Shown: positions 54,083-64,000 of the stretch, one piece after another
Layout: each line of letters opens with the position of its first letter
Position numbering within the stretch: position 1 is the stretch's first letter
The notes under the pieces: generated by a model
The model's input: only the letters and a program-made list of their open reading frames with translations
Told to the model about the DNA's origin: nothing
The model's database searches: none
Assembly: GCA_029834535.1 (NCBI GenBank)
Contig: JAQMWT010000141.1
Span: 17,023 to 81,022 of the forward strand
Direction of reading: 5' to 3'
Length of the DNA stretch: 64,000 nt
Source: Chrysophaeum taylorii
Lineage: Eukaryota > Sar > Pelagophyceae > Pelagomonadales > Pelagomonadaceae
Made by a program: the position numbers and the translations under genes

Positions 54083-54832
54083 CTATGGGAGGGTGCTCAC
54101 GAAGGCGGCGACGACAATGTAGACCGCCAGGAGCAGGAGCACGATGGGGACTGGGATCTTGCTCATATAGGCAGCGAGAACGTCCGAGGCCGCCATCAGA
54201 GAACCGACGAAGGTGGCGATGACGATGGCACCAAGCACGATGCCGGATACAAGCTCGTACCACTGAAACTCGCCACTGAGGGCGATCGAGAGATAGACGA
54301 TGAAGTCATCCAGAGAGCCGAGACACGCGACGACGATGACGTCGTCCACGCGAAAATTTTCGCCGGCGCCATCGGGTTTGGATCTTCGGAGGAGGACTCC
54401 GGAGGCCTCGTCTTCCTCGTCGAGAGGAGGCTCCTCGGGGCAGGCATCGTAGGTCGGGAGGGCCTCGAGCATGGACACCCCTCGATGATCGTCGAAGTAC
54501 CCCTCTCCCCGCATAGCCCACACCGCGTACGACGCCAGCAGCGCCGCGGCCACGATAGAAACGATCTTGGAAACCAAATCATCCTCCGAGGAGGAGGTGT
54601 TCTGGAGCGCCGCGTTCAACGCGGACGCGAGCGCGATCGCAATTGCTGTCAGAATTGTCACCGATGCCACATATCGCAGGCCAACGCCCCATTTTTGTGC
54701 AGTTGTTGCCTTGGCCATAAATGGCGTCAGCCACAATACATCGTCACAACCACAGAGGAACTTTAGGACGGCGGCGACCAGTATTTTGAGGATGACCACC
54801 GCCACGACATCATCCATGAAAACGCCGCCCAT
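54083..54832 (-). CDS. Multi-pass membrane protein with two G-x-x-D-D motifs
   Basis: 249 residues, about six hydrophobic segments. Two halves each carry a related motif: L-K-F-L-C-G-C-D-D-V-L-W-L near residue 25 and V-A-C-L-G-S-L-D-D-F-I-V-Y-L-S near 170, each at the start of a membrane helix. This duplicated acidic motif is reminiscent of inverted-repeat ion transporters (TerC, CadD or LysE-like), but I cannot assign a family. An acidic loop lies between the halves. Divergent from the proteasome gene with 125 bp between starts. Confidence 0.65.
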   Translation of the reverse strand: MGGVFMDDVVAVVILKILVAAVLKFLCGCDDVLWLTPFMAKATTAQKWGVGLRYVASVTILTAIAIALASALNAALQNTSSSEDDLVSKIVSIVAAALLASYAVWAMRGEGYFDDHRGVSMLEALPTYDACPEEPPLDEEDEASGVLLRRSKPDGAGENFRVDDVIVVACLGSLDDFIVYLSIALSGEFQWYELVSGIVLGAIVIATFVGSLMAASDVLAAYMSKIPVPIVLLLLAVYIVVAAFVSTLP

Positions 54833-54957
54833 AATAGTAATATTAATAATAATAATAGGATTCGCTCAAAAAATACCGTTGTTGTTGAGTCAACGGTCCT
54901 TCTCGAGGGTAAGCAAGGTTTATTTATTGTATAGGACAACAACAAAGTGGGCGAACG

Positions 54958-55575
54958 ATGCTCTCGATGCATGGCGAAGAACAAGTCGAAACAGGGACGA
55001 CAATCATGGCCGTCGCGTACTCTGGGGGCGTGATCATGGGCGCCGACAGCCGCGTGTCGACGGGGACATACGTTGCGAACCGCGTGAGCGATAAGGTGAC
55101 CGCCATCCACGACAAAATCTATCTTTGTCGGTCGGGGTCCGCCGCGGACACGCAGGCCGTGAGTGACTACGTGCGGCACTACCTCGGCGCGCACGCTATC
55201 GAGTGCGGGCGGCCTCCGCTGGTGAAGACAGCCGCCAACCTCTGCAAGCGCATTTGTTACGCGAACAAGGACCGGCTGCTCGCGTCGGTGATCGTCGCGG
55301 GGGTGGACCCCTACGAAGGGGGGTCGGTCTACGTGATCCCCTTGGGTGGGACCTGTGCGAAGGTACCCTTCGCGATCGGGGGTTCGGGCTCGACCTACAT
55401 CTACGGCCACGTCGACCACGTCTACCGCCCGGACATGACAAAGGCAGAATGCGTGGACTTTGTCAAGACGGCCGTCGAACGTGCCATGGCTCGCGACGGC
55501 TCCTCCGGCGGCATCATCCGCCTCGTCGATATATCGGCCGAGGGTGTCCAGCGCGACTTCGTCGTCGTCAATTAA
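54958..55575 (+). CDS. 20S proteasome beta1 subunit
   Basis: 205 residues. A 13-residue propeptide ends in E-T-G before the catalytic Thr14 (T-T-I-M-A-V). Catalytic Asp30 (beta numbering D17, G-A-D-S-R) and Lys46 (K33, S-D-K-V-T-A-I) are present. C-R-S-G-S-A-A-D-T-Q-A-V-S-D-Y and Y-V-I-P-L-G-G are typical of beta1/PSMB6, the caspase-like site. It functions in the inner ring of the 26S proteasome. A truncated-frame copy lies at 61781-62385. Confidence 0.93.
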   Translation: MLSMHGEEQVETGTTIMAVAYSGGVIMGADSRVSTGTYVANRVSDKVTAIHDKIYLCRSGSAADTQAVSDYVRHYLGAHAIECGRPPLVKTAANLCKRICYANKDRLLASVIVAGVDPYEGGSVYVIPLGGTCAKVPFAIGGSGSTYIYGHVDHVYRPDMTKAECVDFVKTAVERAMARDGSSGGIIRLVDISAEGVQRDFVVVN

Positions 55576-55659
55576 GAAAAAAAAAAACCACGAAAGAAAG
55601 GTGGTGTTCGCTTATTTATTGTTAGACTTGGACGAGGGGCTAGGAGAAGTAGCTAATCA

Positions 55660-56544
55660 TTAATAGTCGCACTTCTGGGCCAGAAGGCGGAGGAGCTTGG
55701 GGTGGTCCGCGGTACTGACCTGGGTGTCGTGGGAGGTAGGTATTTGGGTGAGGTCGTAGACTTGGTGGTCGCCGGGCATCACGTAGCCCGGCGACACGGG
55801 GTGGTCGTGATACGAAGCTTTTTTGACCGTAAAGCCGGCGGCGTGGAGCATGAGGTCGAGGTGGCCTTTGGCGAAGAAGGTGAGGTGGCCGACCCAATAA
55901 GGCCTCGCAGGGTCCGCGCCCCACCAGTTAGGCACGGGATTTTCCAAGGGTATCTCGAGAAAGAGATGGCCCTCGGGAGAAAGGCACCGGCGCCAGGCCT
56001 TGAGGGCATCGAGGGGCCGCGGCAAATGCTCGAGCATCATGCTCGAGGCCACGAGGTCGAACTGCTCGTGGCTTTGGTGTTCGAGGGCGCCCAATGTCGC
56101 GTTGAGGCCCTTTTGCCGCATGTAGTCAACGGCCCTCGAGTCGAGCTCGTAGCACTCGACCTCGTTCGTGCGCGACAGCAACGACGCCAGCGCTCCCCAT
56201 CCAGCGCCGACTTCCGCGACGCGCCCGAACGGAACGCCTTCCAAAAACTTTAACTGGGCCAGCGCCCGGCGCTCGACAAAGGCCGGCGCTGCCGTCCCAA
56301 AGTCGCGTCCGAACACGGCGTTGTATTCCTCGTCGTAGATTCGCTCCAGGGCGCGCTGGTCGGGGCACGGATCCACGTATTGGACGCGCGTTTCGAGACA
56401 TTCGACGATTTCCCTGTCCCGGAACTGCGGGTGGTGCATGACGGCCACGGCGAGGTTCGCGAGACCCGTCAAAGGACTTACGGATGGCCGCGGAGTCGCG
56501 TGCCCTATTGCAAGCGATCGCGCCGTCGCGCTCGCGATCTTCAT
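55660..56544 (-). CDS. Class I SAM-dependent methyltransferase
   Basis: 294 residues from the ATG at 56544. Motif I is V-A-E-V-G-A-G-W-G-A-L; the acidic motif II residue is in V-E-C-Y-E-L-D; F-D-L-V-A-S-S-M-M-L-E-H-L precedes the usual L-K-A-W-R-R-C-L-S-P-E-G-H-L-F-L-E-I-P. This is the Methyltransf_23/UbiE-like layout, with F-R-D-R...Y-V-D-P-C-P near the N-terminus. The C-terminal part (H-L-T-F-F-A-K-G-H-L-D-L-M-L) resembles sugar or lipid methyltransferases of bacterial type. Neighbouring DegT aminotransferase suggests, weakly, sugar modification. A broken copy lies at 60838-61707. Confidence 0.82.
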   Translation of the reverse strand: MKIASATARSLAIGHATPRPSVSPLTGLANLAVAVMHHPQFRDREIVECLETRVQYVDPCPDQRALERIYDEEYNAVFGRDFGTAAPAFVERRALAQLKFLEGVPFGRVAEVGAGWGALASLLSRTNEVECYELDSRAVDYMRQKGLNATLGALEHQSHEQFDLVASSMMLEHLPRPLDALKAWRRCLSPEGHLFLEIPLENPVPNWWGADPARPYWVGHLTFFAKGHLDLMLHAAGFTVKKASYHDHPVSPGYVMPGDHQVYDLTQIPTSHDTQVSTADHPKLLRLLAQKCDY

Positions 56545-57111
56545 AGTCCGTTGGGCGACTACTCTATTCGTCGCCTTAAGCTCTTCTTCCTTGAACTTCA
56601 ACCCTCAAAGGATACCTACCTCGTCAAAGCGATAACTTCTTTTTTTTTTTGGTGGCACGCGACGAAGAAGTGGAAGCTGCTGCTGCTGCTGCTGACTACC
56701 GCCAAGACCGCAGCCCCACGTCTCTCTGTCTGTCTGTCTGTCTGTCTTCTTCGTTATCCTCGACGACGACGACGACGACGAAAGCGTTCGCGCCACGGGC
56801 ATACCTACCCGTCGTCCCGCCAGTCAGAAAGCGAATGGGGGGTTGTTGGTTCAAGTTGAACGCCGGCACCTCCCCGGCCGGGGGACACTATCGCGAAGAC
56901 AATAATCACAGTCCCTTAATAATTTTCAGCAGTCCCACAAGAAAAAGATAATAATGTTGGTGGTGGTAGTAGAAGCTTGCGATGGTGGTAGTAGAAGCGA
57001 AGCTTGCGGCGCTCTCCGGGCAGGCAGGCCAGGCGCGCGCGCACGCGGGCAGGCGGGCGGGCGCGTAAGAGTGGAAAGGAGACGCCCGGGCGAAGGGAGT
57101 TAGTCGACACA

Positions 57112-57166
<55 letters not shown>

Positions 57167-57170
57167 ATCA
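56545..57170. other. Intergenic with (TTG)n
   Basis: CTGT-rich stretch near 56725-56745 and a (TTG)n run of about 18 units at 57112-57166. The first ~440 bp belong to inverted arm 1. No gene. Confidence 0.65.
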
Positions 57171-58412
57171 TCAGAAGGAGGCGTTGAGCTCGTCGGCGAT
57201 GATGTCGGCGATGAGGTCGAGCTCGTCCTTGTGGAAGCGGAGGGGAAGGCGGACGTCAAAGGCTTTGGAGATGATGGCTTTGGTTTGGGGGAGCGTGGCA
57301 AGGGGTGCGTACTTCCAATTCTCAAAGTTGCGGGCGTTGTTGGCGGCCCCGAAGCGCTCTACCGGAAGGCCGCGAGCTTCACATCTCGACAAGAATAGAT
57401 CGATGTTTTCGGTTTTAATTTTCGGGACGTTGAACTGGAGGGAGTCAGCAACGGGCGTCACCTCCTTGAGCTGGTCGGGGACGACGACGTGGTCGCATTT
57501 GGCTTGGAGGCGGCTTACCACATACTCGTAGCGATCGTTATACACGGCCCGACGCGAGTCTATCGTCTCTATTTGCGGACGAAGCATCGCCGCAGAGGCT
57601 TCGTGCATCCTGAGGGAGTAGTTCGGGATGGAGCCGTCGAGGAATGTCGCGAGGGAATCCTGCTTGGGTACCGTGATGTGCTTTTTCGCGAGGCTCTCGT
57701 AGGCGCCGGCGTAGGCCATCGCCGCGGCGAAGTAATCGTCGTCGTTCGTCGCCAAAAACCCCCCTTCGCCAGAGTTTAACATCTTGTAGCTCTGCGACGA
57801 GAAGGAGGCGATGGCGCCGTGATGACCGCACTGCATACCCTTCCACTGCACCCCGAGGGCGTGGGCGCAGTCTTCCATCAACACGACGTCGTGCTCGTCG
57901 CATAGCTCTTTCACCGCGTCCATGTCCGCGACCTTCCCGCGCATGTGACTGATCATAAAAAATTTCGCTCCAGACTCAATTATCTTCTTCTCGAGATCAT
58001 CGACATCGACCACGTACCCGTCCGTGCACTCGACGTACACAGGAACGGCCTCCGCGTGGACGATCGCCGACGGAACCGCCGTAAAAGTAAACCCGTTCGT
58101 CAGTACGCCGTCGCCCGGCTTGACGCCCGCGCACTTCAGCGACACGAAAAGCGCCGACCCGCAGGAATTCATGCCGAGGGCGAACCGAAACCCTGTGTAA
58201 GCCGCGAAGTCGGCCTCGCAAAGCGACACGTAGCTCTCGTCGCGGCTGTTCACGTTATAGCGGAACAACCTTCCGCTCCGCATGCACTCGACTGCCGCGG
58301 CGATGCCCTCCTCGGGGATCGGATCGGGGGTTTTTATGCTCCGGCTCAGAGTCGCAACAGATGTCGCGACCATCGCCGTCGCCGGCGCGCCAAAAAGAAA
58401 CAACAAGAGCAT
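57171..58412 (-). CDS. DegT/DnrJ/EryC1-type PLP aminotransferase
   Basis: 413 residues. PLP-binding features: D181 in L-M-E-D-C-A-H-A-L-G and the Schiff-base K210 in S-F-S-S-Q-S-Y-K-M-L-N-S-G-E-G-G-F-L. Both fit sugar aminotransferases of the DegT family, which transfer an amino group to keto-sugar nucleotides. F-T-F-T-A-V-P-S-A-I near 108-117 and I-S-H-M-R-G-K-V-A-D-M near 154-164 are family-typical. The N-terminal M-L-L-L-F-L-F-G-A-P-A-T-A is a possible signal peptide, unusual for this cytosolic family. Bacterial ancestry is likely. No intron. Confidence 0.87.
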   Translation of the reverse strand: MLLLFLFGAPATAMVATSVATLSRSIKTPDPIPEEGIAAAVECMRSGRLFRYNVNSRDESYVSLCEADFAAYTGFRFALGMNSCGSALFVSLKCAGVKPGDGVLTNGFTFTAVPSAIVHAEAVPVYVECTDGYVVDVDDLEKKIIESGAKFFMISHMRGKVADMDAVKELCDEHDVVLMEDCAHALGVQWKGMQCGHHGAIASFSSQSYKMLNSGEGGFLATNDDDYFAAAMAYAGAYESLAKKHITVPKQDSLATFLDGSIPNYSLRMHEASAAMLRPQIETIDSRRAVYNDRYEYVVSRLQAKCDHVVVPDQLKEVTPVADSLQFNVPKIKTENIDLFLSRCEARGLPVERFGAANNARNFENWKYAPLATLPQTKAIISKAFDVRLPLRFHKDELDLIADIIADELNASF

Positions 58413-58531
58413 GTTTTTTGTGCACGCGTCAGTGCGTCGTCGCTAATAACGTCGTCGTCGAGAATTTCAAGATACCTTGCTTTTTAGTTACGACGAACTT
58501 CGCTTTGTTTGGATAATAATAACCCTTACTC

Positions 58532-58978
58532 CTACTCTCCTTTGGGGGGGGGGAGCTTGGTGACCACCCACGGCGTCAGGAAGTGCATCACGGCCAGCGT
58601 TCCAGCGCCAATGGCGTACATCCCCAGGCCCACCACAACCGCCTCGTGTCGCCTCCCAACGGCCCACGCGGCGGCACTCGACGTCGCTGCGAACAGACCC
58701 TGCGTCAGAGGACATCCGCTGCGTCGAGCCGCGATGGCGCCGGCCGCGTGCGTCAACAGGAGCGCGCCCACCACGTCCCCGGCGAGGCCCTGAAACGGTA
58801 GCCCGATGGCGTCGGCACACAGGTCGGCAAGCACGGACACACCGACGCCAGCGGCCAAGAGCGGCCCGACACGATACATACCAATCGACAGCACTACGTA
58901 CACCGTCGCGATCAAGATCAGCCCAAGCGACGCTAACGCCGCGGACGCACCGACCATCGCCACCAGCACACCAGCCAT
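58532..58978 (-). CDS. Small four-helix membrane protein
   Basis: 148 residues, Ala/Gly/Val-rich, with about four membrane segments and a C-terminus ending L-P-P-P-K-G-E. No recognised family. Same strand as, and 119 bp upstream of, the aminotransferase. Confidence 0.55.
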   Translation of the reverse strand: MAGVLVAMVGASAALASLGLILIATVYVVLSIGMYRVGPLLAAGVGVSVLADLCADAIGLPFQGLAGDVVGALLLTHAAGAIAARRSGCPLTQGLFAATSSAAAWAVGRRHEAVVVGLGMYAIGAGTLAVMHFLTPWVVTKLPPPKGE

Positions 58979-59017
58979 AATGATCGACGAGTATCTCCGC
59001 TTCTATTTACTGTTGTA

Positions 59018-60317
59018 AACAAGTGCAGGCGAGTAAGTTCACCTAGTCCCAACCTCTATAACCCCACTAAGTTCACCTGGTCCCAGTAAGTTTCATATAC
59101 GTTCACCTGGTCAGTAAGTTCACCTACCTCACACCCACTCCTTTGAGCTCGTCGCTCTCACCCCCGCCAACCCAAGCTGCTTTGGCCCGCACGCGCCGCC
59201 AACCCTTGAGTTTACTCTTAAAACCCCAGTAAGTTCACACTTGGTCTCAGTTAGTTCACCTGGTCACTCAGCTCACCTAGTCCTCCCAATCTCTAACCCC
59301 AGTAAGTTCACCTTGTCCCAGTAAGTTCACCTACAGTGCGCGTGTAGACGCCGAGAGGGGGCTTATCGGTATCGCGCAGCACGTGTGGGGTAGGGTGGAG
59401 TCGTCGACCCAGAAGAGCAAATCCTCGGGGTTGCCGATCGACAGAGAGCCACGTAGAGCTGGACGTGACAGAAGACGGGCTTGGGCAAGAGGACGCCAAC
59501 CTCGCGGGCCCTGGCTCTTGTTGATCGTTTGGCGTCGGCGGGCCTTAAGGGATACAGGTTGGAGGAGCCTCGGTGACACGACATGATCGATCATGTATCT
59601 GGTACCGTTGCAGTGGCCGTGCGACGGGTCGAGGTTGCGAAGACTTTAAGCTCGCGATCAAAGTCAGCACGCCGTTGGTTATCAGGGAGTCGAAAACTCG
59701 ACTGTAAAGAGCGAGGCGTCGTCTTCCGACCCAACCTAGTCGGCCGAAAAGCACTCCGACGTCTCGTCTCCGGGAAAAAAAAGGCCGCGGTCATGCGCGC
59801 GTTGTCAGCATCGACAACATCGTTTCGACGGGGCGTGAGAATGTCGCGCCGAAAGAGCCGCCGCGGGTCGTGACAATAGTCTGCGAGGTCGCCGTAGACG
59901 CCTTGGAGGATCAATGCCTGGCTCGCGGGCCTACATGATCCTTACCCTGAATCGGTGGACAGCCACGGCTTGGAGGATCACTGTCTGGCTCTCGCGCCTA
60001 CCTGATCCTTACTCTCGCGCCTACCTGATCCTTACCCTAAATCGAGGGACAGACAAACAAACCCTTCGTCGCACATACGTCCGGCGGCAGCATGCGTACG
60101 ACCTACGGGCGGGGCCCGTCCTCTCTTCGCCTGCCCCACGCCTCGGCGATGACCCCGACTAGGTCCCGCGTACTTATCTCCGCCCGTCAGGCACATCCCT
60201 CATACCCCACAAACCCACCCACATCCTTCATGCTCCCAACACACACCCCCCCTCTTAGCAGTCGACATGTAAAGACAGACAAACAAACAGACAAACAAAC
60301 ATCTGTCGATTAGTAGT
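59018..60317. repeat. Dispersed repeat family, copy C
   Basis: Starts AACAAGTGCAGG 40 bp from the small membrane protein start and ends ATTAGTAGT. Array (59025-59335), middle block, GGGGCCC segment and CAAA/CAGA tail are all present, plus a duplicated CTACCTGATCCTTAC motif near 60000-60040. Confidence 0.85.
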
Positions 60318-60390
60318 TAACAAGTGCAGGCCAGTAAGTTCGCCAGTAAGTTCGCCTAGTTCTCTAACCCCAGAGATTCGGCGTAAACCC
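60318..60390. repeat. Dispersed repeat, truncated tandem copy D
   Basis: Directly follows copy C: TAACAAGTGCAGGCCAGTAAGTTCGCC and then ATTCGGCGTAAACCC (the latter seen in copy A near 2196-2212). It is cut off where inverted arm 2 begins. Confidence 0.7.
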
Positions 60391-60837
60391 CTGCTACCAT
60401 CCACTTTCAAGCTTCGCCGTCACCCCGCATTATTAGCTTTTTCTGTGGGCACTGCGTAAATTACTTAAGGGACTGTGATTATTGTCCGTCGCGATCTGTC
60501 CCGCCGAGGAGGTGCCCGCGTTCACTTAACCACAACCCCCTGGTCGCTAAGTTCTTACTGGCGAGACGACGGGTAGGTATGCCTGGCGCGAACGTTTCGT
60601 CAGTCGTGCGTCGTCGTCGAGCATAACGAAGAGACAGACATGACAGACGAGCACACGTAGAGACGTGGCAGACTGCGGTCTTGGGGTAGTCGAGCAGCGG
60701 GGCGCAGCTTCCACTTCTTCGTCGCGTGCCACCAAAAAAAAAGAAGTTATCGCTTTGACGAGGTAGGTATCCTTTGAGGGTTGAAGTTCAAGGAAGAAGA
60801 GCTTAAGGCGACGAATAGAGTAGTCGCCCAACGGACT

Positions 60838-61707
60838 ATGAAGATCGCGAGCGCGACGGCGCGATCGCTTGCAATAGGGCACGCGACTCCGCGGCCATCC
60901 GTAAGTCCTTTGACGGGTCTCGCGAACCTCGCCGTGGCCGTCATGCACCACCCACAGTTCCGGGACAGGAAATCGTCGAATGTCTCGAAACGCGCGTCAA
61001 TACGTGGATCCGTGCCCCGACCAGCGCGCCCTGGAGCGAATCTACGACGGGAATACAACGCCGTGTTCGGACGCGACTTTGGGACGGCAGCGCCGGCCTT
61101 TGTCGAGCGCCGGGCGCTGGCCCAGTTAAAGTTTTTGGAAGGCGTTCCGTTCGGGCGCGTCGCGGAAGTCGGCGCTGGATGGGGAGCGCTGGCGTCGTTG
61201 CTGTCGCGCACGAACGAGGTCGAGTGCTACGAGCTCGACTCGAGGGCCGTTGACTACATGCGGCAAAAGGGCCTCAACGCGACATTGGGCGCCCTCGAAC
61301 ACCAAAGCCACGAGCAGTTCGACCTCGTGGCCTCGAGCATGATGCTCGAGCATTTGCCGCGACCCCTCGATGCCCTCAAGGCCTGGCGCCGGTGCCTTTC
61401 TCCCGAGGGCCATCTCTTTCTCGAGATACCCTTGGAAAATCCGTGCCTAACTGGTGGGGCGCGGACCCTGCGAAGCCTTATTGGGTCGGCCACCTCACCT
61501 TCTTCGCCAAAGCCACCTCGACCTCATGCTCCACGCCGCCTTTACGGTCAAAAAAGCTTCGTATCACGACCACCCCGTGTCGCCGGGCTACGTGATGCCC
61601 GGCGACCACCGTCTACGACCTCGCAAATACCTACCTCCCACGACACAGGTCAGTACCGCGGACCACCCCAAGCTCCTCCGCCTTCTGGCCCAGAGTGCGA
61701 CTATTAA
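60838..61707 (+). pseudogene. Broken copy of the methyltransferase gene
   Basis: Matches 55660-56544 inverted. Frame leaves the parental one after H-P-Q-F-R-D-R (about 60970), returns at E-Y-N-A-V-F-G (about 61050), and is lost again after L-E-I-P-L-E-N-P (about 61440) through several single-base deletions. Confidence 0.85.
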
Positions 61708-61780
61708 TGATTAGCTACTTCTCCTAGCCTCGTCAGGTCTAACAATAAATAGCGAACACCACCTTTCTTTCGTGGTTTTC

Positions 61781-62385
61781 TTAATTGACGACGACGAAGT
61801 CGCTGGACACCTCGGCCGATATATCGACGAGGCGGATGATGCCGCCGGAGGAGCCGTGCGAGCCATGGCGTTCGACGGCCGTCTTGACAAAGTCCACGCA
61901 TTCTGCCTTTGTCATGTCCGGGCGGTAGACGTGGTCGACGTGGCCGTAGATGTAGGTCGAGCCCGAACCCCCGATCGCGAAGGGTACCTTCGCACAGGTC
62001 CACCAAGGGGATCACGTAGACCGACCCCCTTCGTAGGGGTCCACCCCGCGACGATCACCGACGCGAGCAGCCGGTCCTTGTTCGCGTAACAAATGCGCTT
62101 GCAGAGGTTGGCGGCTGTCTTCACCAGCGGAGGCCGCCCGCACTCGATAGCGTGCGCGCCGAGGTAGTGCCGCACGTAGTCACTCACGGCCTGCGTGTCC
62201 GCGGCGGACCCCGACCGACAAAGATAGATTTTGTCGTGGATGGCGGTCACCTTATCGCTCACGCGGTTCGCAACGTATGTCCCCGTCGACACGCGGCTGT
62301 CGGCGCCCATGATCCGCCCCCAGAGTACGCGACGGCCATGATTGTCGTCCCTGTTTCGACTTGTTCTTCGCCATGCATCGAGCAT
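61781..62385 (-). pseudogene. Broken copy of the proteasome beta1 gene
   Basis: Inverted copy of 54958-55575, 13 bp shorter. Two bases are lost directly after the start codon and further single losses (for example near 62000 and 61840) shift the frame. It cannot encode beta1 as given. Confidence 0.85.
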
Positions 62386-62509
62386 CGTTCGCCCACTTTG
62401 TTGTTGTCCTATACAATAAATAAACCTTGCTTACCCTCGAGAAGGACCGTTGACTCAACAACAACGGTATTTTTGAGCGAATCCTATTATTATTATTAAT
62501 ATTACTATT

Positions 62510-63244
62510 ATGGGCGGCGTTTTCATGGATGATGTCGTGGCGGTGGTCATCCTCAAAATACTGGTCGCCGCCGTCCTAAAGTTCCTCTGTGGTTGTGACG
62601 ATGTGTGGCTGACGCCATTTATGGCCAGGCAACAACTGCACAAAAATGGGGCGTTGGCCTGCGATATGTGGCATCGGTGACAATTCTGACAGCAATTGCG
62701 ATCGCGCTCGCGTCCGCGTTGAACGCGGCGCTCAGAACACCTCCTCCTCGGAGGATGATTTGGTTTCAAGATCGTTTCTATCGTGGCCGCGGCGCTGCTG
62801 GCGTCGTACGCGGTGTGGGCTATGCGGGAGAGGGTACTTCGACGATCATCGAGGGGTGTCCATGCTCGAGGCCCTCCCGACCTACGATGCCTGCCCCGAG
62901 GAGCCTCCTCTCGACGAGGAGACGAGGCCTCGGAGTCCTCCTCCGAAGATCCAAACCCGATGGCGCCGGCGAAAATTTTCGCGTGGACGACGTCATCGTC
63001 GTCGCGTGTCTCGGCTCTCTGGATGACTTCATCGTCTATCTCTCGATCGCCCTCAGTGGCGAGTTTCAGTGGTACGAGCGTATCCGGCATCGTGCTTGGT
63101 GCCATCGTCATCGCCACCTTCGTCGGTTCTCTGATGGCGGCCTCGGACGTTCTCGCTGCCTATATGAGCAGATCCCAGTCCCATCGTGCTCCTGCTCCTG
63201 GCGGTCTACATTGTCGTCGCCGCCTTCGTGAGCACCCTCCATAG
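62510..63244 (+). pseudogene. Broken copy of the membrane protein gene
   Basis: Inverted copy of 54083-54832 with deletions, first at about 62600-62630 (loss within D-D-V-L-W and M-A-K-A). Several frame changes follow. Confidence 0.85.
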
Positions 63245-63795
63245 ATAGACCTCTTCCTCTATAGTCTCGGATGGGACCTCGGGGTTGGTGGTCTGGAGCC
63301 GACGACCCCCTCTTTTCAAACGAGTCAGAAGATGCATTTTCCATGGATATATATCAGGGCCCGACGACCAATTATTGTAGTACAACTTGTACTACGCACT
63401 CTTCTGAGTCACAAGTTCTGATGATGATGATACTTATTATAGTCGTTTTGATCGGGAAGTAAAAAAACTGCGCCTTGTTGAAGTGGTGCCAACCGACGGC
63501 GACGTGAGCAGCAGTAAGTAGCTTGGGGATGTCGATGGTCTGGTTCAAACCAAGGCGCTATCCATCCATCCTCCCGGGATTCAACGCGACGAAGCCGTGC
63601 AGCACAAACGAAACGCTCTCGTTGGTTGACCAACGAAAAAAACGCTCTCATATACTACTACTGTCATAGATTACATTCTTCGTGCCCTACTTCCGCACGG
63701 ATTGACACTTCTTTTGCAATGGCGTTCGAAGTCTGGGCAACGTCGAGGAGCAGTGGCAAGCCGGTTGGCAATGGTCATTTTTATAGTCGCCTCCC

Positions 63796-64000
<205 letters not shown>

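Larger units (their letters stand above)
53525..56985. repeat. Arm 1 of a large inverted duplication
   Basis: The segment between the CAGA tract and about 56985 returns in reverse orientation at 60391-63795, including all three genes and both intergenic regions. This arm has intact reading frames. Confidence 0.9.
60391..63795. repeat. Arm 2 of the inverted duplication, indel-rich
   Basis: Reverse complement of 53525-56985. Gene order and non-coding sequence match throughout, but single-base and short losses are scattered, often in homopolymers (for example GGCCACC to GCCACC, CCGCCGGC to CCGCC). Similarity is poorest in the first ~300 bp. Either decay after duplication or uncorrected read errors at a contig end. 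Confidence 0.88.

Overview
The window is nuclear DNA from a microscopic eukaryotic alga, most likely a stramenopile such as a pelagophyte. Evidence: a 20S proteasome beta1 subunit, mitochondrial complex III subunit 7, mitochondrial thiolase, a two-pore cation channel, a DOT1-like methyltransferase, a bZIP factor and a golgin sit beside a plastid co-chaperonin (Cpn20) and a protein whose leader resembles the ASAFAP signal of secondary red plastids. Ankyrin-type repeats built on W-A-R-A-N-G-C-P-W are, from memory, common in pelagophytes. Genes are dense, mostly intronless, on both strands and often head-to-head. The species assignment is inference.

Layout. 1-15.5 kb is gene-poor and decayed: one NDPK-like gene (977-1945), two copies of a ~1.1-1.3 kb dispersed repeat (2.05-3.1 kb and 12.0-13.3 kb), and between them the broken remains of a very large minus-strand gene (4.1-11.5 kb) of the bacterial Pls/PosA plan: fatty acyl-AMP ligase, carrier protein, then multi-pass membrane and hexapeptide modules. 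One short spliceosomal intron can be placed in it exactly. 15.5-31.5 kb holds intact genes: zinc finger, ParB-like secreted protein, QCR7/Cpn20 pair on a 42-bp shared promoter, bZIP, FAD monooxygenase, DOT1-like enzyme, two-pore channel, ankyrin protein. Two degenerate paralogous segments (25.7-27.0 and 32.6-34.3 kb) flank part of it. 35.5-39.5 kb carries an MFS transporter, a tandem NTF2-like protein and a thiolase. 39.9-43.1 kb is a decayed Ty1/copia element. 44.1-51.8 kb has a PhyH-like dioxygenase, two coiled-coil proteins and a plastid-targeted unknown.

The right end is structurally odd. A 1.2 kb pure (CAGA)n tract is followed by a membrane protein, proteasome beta1 and a methyltransferase. 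After a ~3.4 kb spacer (DegT aminotransferase, small membrane protein, third repeat copy) the same three genes return in exact reverse order and the window ends in (CTGT)n. The second arm carries many single-base deletions that break every gene. Because all other large genes are cleanly open, this looks like either a decaying inverted duplication or an unpolished fold-back/chimeric contig end.

No complete new defence or biosynthetic system is evident. The most notable items are the broken FAAL-carrier-membrane gene, the repeat family carrying arrays of perfect 5' splice-site hexamers, the asymmetric inverted duplication, and a dispersed hairpin-forming ~80 bp element.
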